DNA from: Ustilago trichophora
Taxonomy: Eukaryota; Basidiomycota; Ustilaginomycetes; Ustilaginales; Ustilaginaceae
Assembly (NCBI GenBank): GCA_900323505.1
Contig: OOIN01000027.1
Coordinates: 124,001-188,000, forward strand
Length of the DNA: 64,000 nt
Direction: 5' to 3'
The translations under genes were made by a program, and so were the position numbers. Shown here in pieces: positions 9,092 through 19,000 of the stretch; position 1 is the first letter of the stretch; each line of letters starts with the position of its first letter. The notes beneath the pieces were generated by a model. That model was not told the DNA's origin. It saw nothing but the letters and a program-made list of their open reading frames with translations, and searched no databases.

Positions 9092-10933
9092 ATGGCAGGC
9101 GGAGGGTTAGACGATGAGCTTCTGGCTCTTGCCGGAGAATCTGGGCGTCGGCAGATCGACATGTCTAGTGACGAAGATGACGCTCAGATCCGCACGGGAT
9201 CCAAACGGGATGCCAAGCCATCTGGTTCCGGTACCTCTTCTTCGCTTGCCAAGAAGCGTCGGTTGGATTTGCTCGATGAGAGTGCCTCTGGCAGCGAAGC
9301 AGATGCGGTTGGTAGCGACGATGACGGTGAATCTTCTGACGAAGCTCCTCGTCGCGACCCCTACCCTTACCAAGGAATCTACAAAAGCGCACGCGACATG
9401 GAAGAGCTCATGGCAATGAACGAGCTCGATCGCGAAGACATTCTCGCTCGTCGTAGGGACGAGATCAACATCCGTCGTCAAAAGTTCGAACTCGCTGCCC
9501 TCGTCAAAGCTCAAAAAGCTGCCGCAGGTGCCACCAAGAAGGCCGCTTCCAAGAAACGCGTCGTTCGGGGCGGGAAAGCGGCGAAGAGAAGAGGAGGTGC
9601 AGATTCCGATCTCAGCGAGGACGAGAGCGAAGAAGACGACGATGAAGAAGAGGAAGAGCAAGACGACGCAGATGGAGATTCCGACTATGGCTATGGAGCA
9701 AGGGCAAGTGGGGCTGCCAGTGCAGCAAAGAGCAGGAAGAAAAAGCTGCCGGGCTCGACAGATGCCAAATCGGCAAAGCTCAGCGAACTGCGAAAGAAGC
9801 GCAAAGAGAAAGCTGCCGGTATCACCCGCGGTGGTCGTGGTGGAGGGGCTGATTCGGACGACGAAGCAACCACCGCAAGCAAACCTCGTCGTCGTGGCTA
9901 TGCTTCCTCTTCGGCGTCCGATGTTTCCTACTCTTCCTATTCGGACGATGAAGACTATCCTCGCGTTTCTCGCGGCAAACCAGATGCCCGGTCCACCAGC
10001 GACTCGTCCTCCGATCCGCCCTCTCTGATCGATCTCAACGCGGCGCGGATCACCCGGGATCAGATCGAATCGCGACTCTACGCCCCACGCTGGCGCGAGA
10101 TCCTGACCCACTCCTTCATCCGCTTTTCCTGGGGAACTCGCCCTCTTCCCAACGGTCGCAACGAAACCGTCTATCGCATCCACCAAGTAACTTCTGTCCT
10201 CGAGAAGCCTGGAAAGTTCTACGATCTTTCTCCGGACAAATCCGGCAAATGGTGCAACGTCTACCTCACTTTTGAACACGATGGTCATGAACACGAAGCC
10301 AAGCTGACCATGCTGAGCCGTGGAGAATTCACCGAATCGGAACGCGAACGTTGGATCGCCTTTCTCAAAGGATCCAAGCAAAAGGTACCCAAAAAGGCCG
10401 CGGTGGTTCGAAAGGCCGACGAGTTGGAAAAGTTCTTCACAACCCCACTGACCGAGGGCGATATCGGCAAGATACTAGAGACGAAGAAGAGATTGAGATT
10501 GGAGGCGATCAGCGTTATGGGCGGATCGGCGATCTTGGGCGCTACCGCTGGCTTCGATTCTCCCAGAAACAGCAGCACAGGAACTCCAGCAATCGCTACC
10601 CCAACAACCCCCACATCAGACACCCTCAAACCTCAGAGTCTCGAAGCGAGACTAGCAGCCGTAAACGAACGCAACAGAGCCCAAGACAGGATCAAAATGA
10701 GCGACGTAGAACGCAAAGCTCGTTCCAACAAAATCGCCGCCGCCGCCGCCGCCGCCGCCGCAGCCAAAGCACAAGTCGACAGATTGAAAACCAGCCAAGA
10801 TCAACAACAACCCGAAACCCAAGGAGGAGTCGAATTGACAAATGAAAAAACAGGCACCACCGGTATGGGCAATGGCTTTGTCGCCGTCAAGAACTATGCT
10901 ACTTTGGTCGAGGTCGATTTGGGTGACTTCTAG
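9092..10933 (+). CDS. RTF1: RTF1, Paf1-complex subunit with Plus3 domain
   Basis: 613 residues. An acidic/serine N-terminus (starting GGGLDDELLALAG) is followed by the region equivalent to the histone-modification domain (about 88-140: DPYPYQGIYKSARDMEELMAMNELDRE), long charged Lys/Glu tracts, and a clear Plus3 domain (about 310-430: the arginine-rich YAPRWREIL, then YRIHQV and CNVYLTFEHDGHEH). A C-terminal coiled segment contains an alanine run. Rtf1 is part of the Paf1 elongation complex, promotes H2B ubiquitination and contacts Spt5 through Plus3. The frame extends upstream to 8954, but that stretch is a His/Thr-rich leader without conservation features, while the ATG at 9092 starts the usual Rtf1-like acidic N-terminus. 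The alanine codons near 10738-10761 form a GCC repeat. Confidence 0.92.
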   Translation: MAGGGLDDELLALAGESGRRQIDMSSDEDDAQIRTGSKRDAKPSGSGTSSSLAKKRRLDLLDESASGSEADAVGSDDDGESSDEAPRRDPYPYQGIYKSARDMEELMAMNELDREDILARRRDEINIRRQKFELAALVKAQKAAAGATKKAASKKRVVRGGKAAKRRGGADSDLSEDESEEDDDEEEEEQDDADGDSDYGYGARASGAASAAKSRKKKLPGSTDAKSAKLSELRKKRKEKAAGITRGGRGGGADSDDEATTASKPRRRGYASSSASDVSYSSYSDDEDYPRVSRGKPDARSTSDSSSDPPSLIDLNAARITRDQIESRLYAPRWREILTHSFIRFSWGTRPLPNGRNETVYRIHQVTSVLEKPGKFYDLSPDKSGKWCNVYLTFEHDGHEHEAKLTMLSRGEFTESERERWIAFLKGSKQKVPKKAAVVRKADELEKFFTTPLTEGDIGKILETKKRLRLEAISVMGGSAILGATAGFDSPRNSSTGTPAIATPTTPTSDTLKPQSLEARLAAVNERNRAQDRIKMSDVERKARSNKIAAAAAAAAAAKAQVDRLKTSQDQQQPETQGGVELTNEKTGTTGMGNGFVAVKNYATLVEVDLGDF

Positions 10934-11394
10934 CAAAGTTGGATTTTCGAAATGTGGAACAAGGGATGCGGTTGCTTGTGCAATTCAATACAATGTCAAA
11001 AGTTTCAAAATGCACCTTTCTTTCGATTGCTTTGTGCGCTGGAATCGGAAGTGGGAGGTGTTACATGCGGCATTGTCTTGTGAGAGAGCGGTGTGATGTT
11101 GGGTCGAGGATCTTGAGGGCTATGGTGATGACGGTACTGTGGTCCTGCCAGGCGGCGGATGCCGGGAGAGGGTCGCTACAGATGAGCGGGTCGGACAAGG
11201 GAGACGTTGGCGCGGAATCAAGTCAACCAAAGGGAAGTTGTGAGGTTCCTTTTGCAGGCAGATCGTGGCAGAGGTTGGCTCAGGATCACATCAGAAAGAG
11301 GTGCAATGGTGAAGGGTATCTTGTGAGTGCCTGTCGAGACACGATGGCTTGTTTGAATGGCGTCCTTGATGGTTTGAGCCTGGGTCCACGCGCA
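10934..11394. other. Convergent 3' region between RTF1 and the zinc-knuckle array
   Basis: 460 bases between two convergent stop codons. Open frames seen here are antisense continuations of the neighbouring low-complexity coding sequence. Nothing else recognised. Confidence 0.6.
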
Positions 11395-12632
11395 TTAGGC
11401 TGTGGCTTCGGTCTTGACTTGAGTGTCGCTCTGCAACTTGCCATCTCGCTGCCTTTCACTCTCCTTCTCCTTTCCCGTCTCCGCCTCAACTTCGTTCCCC
11501 TTCTCATCCTCCTCCTCATCCTCCTCCTCATCCTCCTCCTCATTCTCGTTTCCGGCCGTCTCCTCAGACCCTTTGTCCTGATTCTCGGTGGTCTGCTGGT
11601 CCGATCCGTTCTGCGTCGTTTGCTGAGCTTCCGCCTCCTCTTCCAGCCTTTGCCTCTTCAAAGCTCTCTCTGCAGATCGCCTCTCCTTGCCCTCTTCACA
11701 GGTGCGCTTGTTGTATCCCGTTGGGTCGAACTTGGTACTGTCATGCCCATTGTGTCCACAATTTCCGCAGATGATTCTGATGCATGCCTCGTCAGTATGG
11801 CGTCGGTTAGGTCCATTTATGTCTTGTGCAGTGTGCTTGCAGGATCGGCAAAAAGCGAAGCGCCCGGGGTATTCTAGCTTGATGAGGTGCTCTTCTTCAA
11901 AGTGATACCAGCCTGGCCAGTCCTGTACATACCAGGCAGGACTATGACCCGTGCAAAAAGCATACCAGCGCCACGACGTTGCCCGAAAACTTCCACTCCA
12001 TATCCTTTCGGGCTCTTGACTGAACTTCCCAGATATCAAGTACCTCAATCCCCCTGTTTTGATCAAGGCTTTCTGTGAGATAATTAGGAAGAATTGCAAT
12101 GAATTCATCCTTACAAGTATCGGGAACGCCTGTAAACTTGACTGGGTGGAGGGTTTTGGGAGATTGCAAGCCTACATACCAAGGGGTTCCCAATGCATGA
12201 CCGGCGGCAGTCCAATTTCTTGTGACAACGGCGGTTACTATATCGCTCGCCCGAACATTGTTGCTTGGCGTGTAAAAAGAGATGTAAGTCCCATCTTGAC
12301 CCCGTGTACGATGCCTTCCCACAAAAACTTCGATAGTGGCTGGTGACCGGTGCGGAAAAGCCAGCTCGAAGGCCTTCCTAAGTCGTACCTTGATACCTTT
12401 CTGCATGGCCTTGTCGAACTGTATGGGCACATGGTAACTGACATGGTTCATTGGCATATGTGAGATCCCGAAGGAGTCCATCAGTATCTGCCACTGAATT
12501 TCCGGTGTCCCATTTGAACTAGCATGAAGGACTGCTAAGAGGAGGACCTGACGTGTCTGGATTGTAGTGGACGATCAGACCGTCCACGCGAGTTGGCCAG
12601 TCGTTGGGGGAGAAAGCTGCAGATGTTGTCAT
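11395..12632 (-). pseudogene. Zinc-knuckle family copy 1, frameshifted
   Basis: This is homologous along its length to the intact copy at 12923-14080. Frame 1 begins at the ATG at 12630-12632 (MTTSAAFSPNDWP... VHYNPDTSGPP) and hits a stop at 12518-12520. Relative to the intact copy about five bases are missing near 12536-12540, after which another frame carries the homology (AVLHASSNGTPEIQW...). That frame runs to a stop at 11942 just after VALVCFLHGS. A second shift is then needed to reach DWPGWYHFEEEHL and the zinc-binding part: CRSC with RRHTDEAC, then CGNCGHNGH. The 43 bases from GTATGC to TACAG around 11914-11956 could be spliced out in frame, or reflect loss of about 8 coding bases. The acidic tail ends QVKTEATA, nearly as in the intact copy, so inactivation looks recent. 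No reverse transcriptase lies nearby. Confidence 0.7.
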
Positions 12633-12922
12633 GAGGAAAAGCGACAAGAGGTAAGTGGTGGATTGGAATGAAGAGCGATCAACCCTCTCCCACACCTTTT
12701 TAAAGTGTCTGATCCCTCATCACGAATGAAGACACCGCCACAAATGTGACAAAGGGGAATGAACTCAGCCGTGGAACACCACATTGTTTTTCTGTAATCA
12801 CCCCACATCATGAGTCCAAGCGTCTGTCACATTGCCAAGCCCACACTTTGCATCCGGTCGAGAAATACACTTTGTTCAAAAGGGCGTAACTAGTGATATG
12901 ACCTTCAAGCGAGCGAGCGCTT
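12633..12922. other. Spacer between array copies 1 and 2
   Basis: 290 bases between the start of copy 1 and the stop of copy 2. No gene, no long direct repeat and no transposon end recognised by eye. Confidence 0.5.
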
Positions 12923-14080
12923 TTAGGCGGTAGGTTCGGTCTTGACCTGCACATCGCTCTGCAGCGGTTCAATTTTCTGTCCGTCACCGTTGCCGTTGGT
13001 GCTCTGTGTTGTCCCTCCCTGCGGCCCATTCTGTCGAGACGAACCTTGCCCAACCTGTGTCGCCTGTCCCGTCTCCTGATCGTGTGTGGAGGTCCTCTGC
13101 CTCTTTCTCTCCCTCTCTTCCAATCTCTTCCTCTTCCCCTCCTCACATTCCCTCTTATCACCACTAATTGTCGTCGCATCATGCCCTGCATGTCCACACA
13201 CTCCGCACGTCAACTTGAAACACGATGATAGCTTATGCCTCTTCTTGTCTCCCTCGAGATATTGAGCTGTATGTTTGCAAAAGCTACAAAAGTCAAACAT
13301 ACCCGGGTATTCCATTCGTATCAGATACTCTTCGTCGAAATGGAACCATCCGGGCCAGGTATCTGCTATAGATTCCAAACTTCCATCTGCAGGAAGTGCA
13401 GCCTTGATACAGACCAGGGCCACTATGTCGCCTTGGTATCGCCAGTCAGATGGGTAGGATGAGGTTTGCTGGACTTCCCAGATGTCAAGCACTTCGATCT
13501 CGTTGACGGGGTCGAGACTGTTTGTGAGGAAACGGGGAAGGGCAGCAATAAAGTCGTCCTTGCACTCTTCGGGAACAGAGTCGAATAGAATAGGATGGAA
13601 AAGTTCGCTAGTTTGAAAGCCTATATACCAAGGTACTTTCAAATCAATGCCGTAGACAGACCACCGTCGATAAAAAGCGGTGGTCACAATCTCACTGGCG
13701 GGGATGTTGCTGTATGGCGTGTGGAACTCGATCCATGTCCCACATCTGTTTCGGAGCTCGCCGGGACTTAAGATGATTTCGACCGAGTCCTTGTCAGGGA
13801 AGGCGAGCTGGAGAGCTGTTGAAAGCTGCTGCTTGATTTCCTCTGCACGTGCTGCGTCGAATGCTTTGTGGACAAAGTAGGATATCTCATTGGGGACTAC
13901 GTATGCGATTTCGAAGGTGTCCATAAGTTGCTGCCAGTGGGCAGCTGGTTTTCCTCGAGTGCTGAGATGTAGCACGCCTCGAATGCTTGGAGGTTTTGAG
14001 GTGTCAGGATTGTAGTGTACGACACGCCCATTCTCTTTAAATGGCCAGTTCTTGGGAGATAAGAGTCCGGATGAAGCCAT
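12923..14080 (-). CDS. Zinc-knuckle family copy 2, intact; function unknown
   Basis: 385 residues in one uninterrupted frame; no enzyme family recognised. About residues 1-255 form a mixed alpha/beta region with WPF, VHYNPDTS, a helix with TALQLAFPDKD, IEFHTPYSN, VPWYIGFQT and IEVLDIWEV. Then comes WPGWFHFDEEYLIRMEYPG leading into a zinc-binding part: CSFC...RRHKLSSC-like spacing (C-x2-C-xn-H-x4-C), directly followed by CGVCGHAGH (C-x2-C-x4-H, the fourth ligand displaced to a later Cys in KRECEEG). A basic helix, a Gln/Gly/Asn-rich tail and the end QVKTEPTA follow; VKTE fits the SUMO-acceptor pattern. No signal peptide or membrane helix, so probably nuclear or cytosolic. The order of fold plus Tyr-x-Gly-x-x-x-x-Cys knuckle resembles ORF1 proteins of LINE elements, suggesting a domesticated retroelement gene; this is inference. 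The flanking copies are broken paralogues. Confidence 0.75.
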   Translation of the reverse strand: MASSGLLSPKNWPFKENGRVVHYNPDTSKPPSIRGVLHLSTRGKPAAHWQQLMDTFEIAYVVPNEISYFVHKAFDAARAEEIKQQLSTALQLAFPDKDSVEIILSPGELRNRCGTWIEFHTPYSNIPASEIVTTAFYRRWSVYGIDLKVPWYIGFQTSELFHPILFDSVPEECKDDFIAALPRFLTNSLDPVNEIEVLDIWEVQQTSSYPSDWRYQGDIVALVCIKAALPADGSLESIADTWPGWFHFDEEYLIRMEYPGMFDFCSFCKHTAQYLEGDKKRHKLSSCFKLTCGVCGHAGHDATTISGDKRECEEGKRKRLEERERKRQRTSTHDQETGQATQVGQGSSRQNGPQGGTTQSTNGNGDGQKIEPLQSDVQVKTEPTA

Positions 14081-14558
14081 GCTTGCGGAGAGAGTGTGTC
14101 TGGATATAACTTAGTGGTGGTTGAGAAACGAGAAAAACGTCGGAGATGGATCTGTGCTTTTTAGTTTTTTGGCGCTGTCAGTTAGTGCTTTTGTTCTCCA
14201 CCTCGGCTGAATTTGCGAGGAGAAAAAGAAAGACACTAAGTATATAGACAGCCGCACGCGCATCAACGTGCTTTGTAGCAGATGTAGTTGATACTTTGAT
14301 CAGGGTCGTACCGGAGCAAATATGGTCTCCTTATCATTGGATCCGCGGCGCGTCATGTCAACAGTCTCATCTTCACACAGTCACAGAAAATGTCAGTCGG
14401 TAACTTGCCTCGGACTGTTGATGGCATTGAACTAGTACGATCCGTGATCACACAGAGGGATCGCGATCACTCTTTCTTCCCCGACATGCCCCTCCGACTT
14501 CTCCAACCATGCATCATCCTGGTAGTGCCACAAGTCCACTTGGACTGGATCTCCATGC
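14081..14558. other. Spacer between array copies 2 and 3 (promoter of copy 2)
   Basis: 478 bases upstream of the intact copy and downstream of copy 3. No gene seen; a short T-rich stretch lies near 14160-14170. Confidence 0.5.
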
Positions 14559-15540
14559 CTATGCTCCTTTAGCGCTCTTACAAGTGGTATCATAATGACC
14601 AGTTCTACCGCATTTGGTGCAGATCAATTTTCTGCACATTGACAATTTGTGACGTCTTGTATTCCCTCCATTTCGCTCTCCATCACTACCTTCCAAAATT
14701 TGAGCTGTATACTTGCAAAAGCCGCAATAGTCATATCTACCTGGGAAGCAGAGGCCCAATACCAGCTCTTCTTCCTCCCAACGAATCCATCCTGGCCACC
14801 TGTAAACCACATCAGCAATCCTCTTCTCGCCGATTGGAAGTGAATCGAAGGAGAGAAGGACCACGATGCTAGAACCGAAGGACCAACATTGGGAAGGTGA
14901 TTGGTTGGAGCTATGGAAAGGTTGTTTATACTCCACTTTCCAAATGTCGTGTACTTTTAGAGTTGTAGATGGTTCGATGATCTTGAGAAGGTTGGGTAAG
15001 TCCGAGAGGAATTTTCCTATGTAACCATGTGGGATTCTATCAAATCGAATTGGATGAAGCATCAACGCCGACGATGACGAGGTTCGAAGTCCGACGAATT
15101 GAGGCATTCCCAACTGGAATCTACCTTTCAGTCCACCTTTGCTCCGAAGCAGCAGAGACAATTTCATCCCCGGAAACGTTGGACTGGGGCGTTTCAATGT
15201 CGATATATTTGAACCTCGCTCCAGATCCTGTTGCTTTTACAATGCGAATGTTGGCCGGATCTTTCGAAGGGAAAGAAGAAGTGAAGGCGTTAGAGAGCTC
15301 AAGTTGGACCTCTTCATATTGAGACTTGCAAAGATGGAAGGGAAGTTGATAGCGAACAACGTTGGGATTCACTGCCCCATGGATGGAAGCTAGAGAATAG
15401 GTCAGGATGGACCAGTCAACCAGAGGAGGAGCTGGGGTCAGTAGGACTCCACGGCGATCTCGACCAGCAGCATGCGGAGGATCATTCTGGACAATTCGAC
15501 CATCAGCGTCTCGTTCAGTTCCTGAAGCCATGGTTGACAT
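14559..15540 (-). pseudogene. Zinc-knuckle family copy 3, diverged and frameshifted
   Basis: The most diverged copy. The N-terminal frame starts at 15540 (or the ATG at 15531) and reads through DGRIVQNDPP, FTSSFPSKDPANI and IETPQSNVSGDEIV to RWTER and a stop at 15121-15123. Homology resumes in another frame (RFQLGMPQFVGLRT, HPIRFDRIP, LKVHDIWKV, WPGWIRWEEEELVLGLCFPGRYDYC), consistent with one extra base near 15124-15132. The zinc part is CGFC...RRHKLSMC followed by CTKCGRTGHYDTTC, a canonical C-x2-C-x4-H-x4-C knuckle that the other two copies have lost. It ends shortly after the knuckle, lacking the basic/acidic tail and VKTE end. A sequencing error could mimic the single shift; resequencing or RNA reads would decide. 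Confidence 0.65.
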
Positions 15541-16010
15541 GTTATGGTCCGAGAAAGGGGTAATTGGGGCAACTTCTCAAATCACCATCCGTGTCTTCTT
15601 GGTCTTTTATCCTTTTCCTTTCGAAGTGCGCCTGCGTAAGAAGCGCTGTACTTTTATCGACTGTAAAGCCTATGGACGCTGCGCCGAGATGAGCAGCAGA
15701 TCTCTCATCAGTCTGCATGGAATAAACTTTAAAATTGCGCCTTCCTCACTTTTTTCCACCTTCCTGTTCCTGTTACTAAGCTCCTCTCTCAGCGTTCGAC
15801 GTTCCTGTTGCACTTCTTTACTCTCGGCCCCATCTATCTCTTCAACTTCAAACAAAGCTTCGCCTGGAAAACCACACAATCCACACGCCCTTCTCTCTGC
15901 ACAAAACCCAAACTCCACAAAGACCAACGCGACATGATGCGATAAAATAAAATAAAAAAGACAGAGAAAAATTTAAACATCGCCCACTGCCCCCTGCCTC
16001 CTCGTCAATG
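15541..16010. other. Intergenic region between copy 3 promoter and the USP gene 3' end
   Basis: 470 bases. Short frames without family features; an A/T-rich patch near 15940-15980 (AATAAAATAAAA) may serve as the polyadenylation area of a neighbouring transcript. No gene seen. Confidence 0.5.
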
Positions 16011-19000
16011 TCAATTAGGCCTTCTTCTAAACCACAGTACATAAGGACTATTGGTATGCAACTGTCTATCGTCTCCGCGGGTGATTCTCGAGTCGTCTGC
16101 GTACCAGAATTCCTTGTTGCTCTTCACCGTTGCGGTATAGTGACCCGTGTTGAGGCTTCCAAAGTGATGTGTTACTGCATAGAGGTCGTAGAGGTAAGGT
16201 GGGATTTGGGATTGACTTGTCGGCACGCCATTTGCCCCCGATGCTGCACCGGGTGGAAGAGGGGGAGGCATATAGTTGGTCAAATCGAGTGCGGTTGCTG
16301 TGGGAAAGGTTACGGTGGTATCGATCTTATCCGTGAAAGGTCCTTTGAAGCTGAACCTCTTCAAGTGGATCAACAATATTTGAGGAAGTCGAGAAATGGA
16401 CAACCGCTTGGTCGCCTTACGAGGCTTCTTGCATCGAGGACAGTTCCACATATCTCCCTTATCCAACACTTCTTCCCTCACAAATGCATCCAGACACTGC
16501 TGCAACGTCACCTTGCCCACACCTCTCCCATGAGGCACTGGCAGAGATAGATACGTATACGCCTCGTACGTCGTACTCGTCTTGCCACACGTGAGGCAGG
16601 TCAACTTGTTCCTGAATTGACCTTGGAACCAATCAACGATCAGCGAATCGTTGCGCATTCGGTAGATCGACCATTCCTTTACGCTCGCAATCTGCTGCGG
16701 TAAGGTTTCCAATTCGTGCTCCCGCTGCGGAGTCATTTCGATCGCCGCCGGTCGAGTCACGACGTAGTTGAGATCCTCGTGGAGACCGTCGAGGAGGATA
16801 GCGAGGAACTCTTGCGAGTCGTGTTGGTCGTAACCGCGGAAGCTGGGGGCAAAGCGAGCCATAGCTTCCCGGAATGTGACGGGCGAAACAAAGGCGTACT
16901 TTTCACCCCACATGACGTGGATCAACCCTGCGAGGGCGGTGGCGAGCTGACCCTGGGTACCAAGCGGGTTGGTACGATTGATAGCTTGTTTATACGATCC
17001 ATCCAGCAAAAACCTCGCGAGCGGGATGGTGGCGGAGAGACACTGCAACGTCGAGTTCATGTAGCACGAATTGCCGAGATTCTTCAAGCCGGTCAAGCCG
17101 ATCTTTATCTCGTCGGCATTGCGACCGTTGGTAGGGCTGGCGTACATGCGAGAGGATTGGGTGGTGAGATGGCCTGCGTAACCGGGTGCCATAACTTGCT
17201 TTTTGGACGGGTCGTTGCCTCCCGCAGACCCGGTGCCAGGGGTGAGGGAGAGAGAGGCGGAAGAGGAGTGGGATCGATCGCGCGAGTTTGTCGTAGCTGC
17301 AGAAGGGGATGTGGAGGATGCAGCCATGGGCGGAGGTTGGGGTGCGGCCATGGCGTAAGGTGAACCGCTGCCGCCGGAGACGGAATTGTGCTTGAGCTGG
17401 GGGTAGTCAAAGGTGCCGGATGAGTTGGAGCGCGATGGTGGACGATGCGCCGCTGCCGGAGGGAACGAAGGTGCACCGCTGGCGATTCCCGAACCCTGGT
17501 AGGCACGAGCGGGCAGAGAAGGCCCGGCAAAGCCGCCATCCATCGATGCTACACCAAACGGCGAGCTAGTTCCATTCGTCGCTCGACTCGGGTAGATCCC
17601 ACCTGGCTGCATGCTGTTCCTCGACGGTCCTGCAGGCGAACCTGGCGCAGAGGATGGCAGATAAGCCGAAGAAGCGCCGTTGCTATCCGCAAACACCTGC
17701 TGCTGTCTTCTTGCGCGCTTCAACTCCTGCTGTTGCGCCTGTTCTGCCGTAGCGCCCCTCGTACTAGGATCCTCCGCCGTGGGGAAGCGTGTTCCAGGCT
17801 CAAACGAAATACTGCTCCTGTGTCCACCATGACCGGTGTTGTTTCCGTTGGCAGAGCTGCTGCTGCTGCTGCCACTGCGCAAGATGAGTTTCTCCCCGGC
17901 CTTTTGCGCCCATCGTTCGAATCCACCGATCAGCAACACCGGTTGATGCGTCAGCGTCTTGCTGAACTCGTTCTCGTAGATGGCTCTGATCAAGATGTCC
18001 ATCCTTGCCTGCGCAGCTGGATCCTGCGGGATGTTATCCGCAGAGTAGCTGCCTCGCAACGAGCGAAGGTTGCGATCGTACAGCACAACCAGATCGAAGC
18101 GGTTGCGCGATGCGAAGGCCGATTGCTCCTCGGGGGGAGAAAGAACAAGCTTGTCCTCGATCTCTGCCGAGCTCATCCCCTCTCGCAGAGTGATAGGCTC
18201 GATACAGACCGTTTTGCCACCCAAAATGCGACCCGCCTCAAATTCGGCTCGACTTCGAACATCAAGGAGCAAGACATCGAGACCTGCCCTTTTGCCGATC
18301 TTTCGCTTGCCTTCGGCGTCGGTGAACTCTTCAAAGCCTGGGTTGAGATACTTGAAGAGCTCTTCGGATGAGATGTGGTTCTTCATGGGGAGGGAGGGCT
18401 TGGCACCGACGATCAGGGAGCGTGGCTCTGCTGCGTTGTATGGAGGTGCTCCTGCGGTTGAATTCGAGTTGCGCATGGGCGCTGCTGATGCTTGCGATTG
18501 TTGTTGCAGGGTGGGAACAGCCGAGCTGCTCGAGTAACACGAGTTATGCTGCTGAAGGCTGAACCGGCGAGGATCCTGATTTGGCAACCCGTCCACCACT
18601 TTGCGCTGAGGCTGCTGTTGAGGCTGCTGTTGAGGCTGTCCAGCACGTTCGAACGGCTCTGGGACATCTCGTGCGATGGCAAATTCGCGTGCGACATCAG
18701 TCGAGCTGGCGGTTGGTGGAGCTGGCAGGGGGCGTTTTGCCTTACCGACGGTATGGGTTGGCGGTGTAGGGAATCCAGCAGCATCGGTGGCGTTGGAAGC
18801 GTCTGGTGGAAGGGAGGATCCATTTTCGAATTGGTCGATGGTCGGATAGGAGGAATTGAATTCCGAGGCGGTGGGGACGGCAGGGAAGCTGGGTTGAGAT
18901 GAGGATGATGCGTCAGACAAAGCTTGGGCGAGGGGTTGCATGGAGAAGGCGGCGTTGGATGATGATGAAGAAGGATCATCTTCAGCCAGTGCTTCGAGAT

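Noticed and set aside
9107..10381. 424-residue open frame on the minus strand
   Set aside because: Antisense to RTF1, without family features.
10939..11877. 312-residue plus-strand frame next to RTF1
   Set aside because: Most of it is antisense to the acidic tail and zinc part of array copy 1; the Leu run is the reverse of Glu codons.
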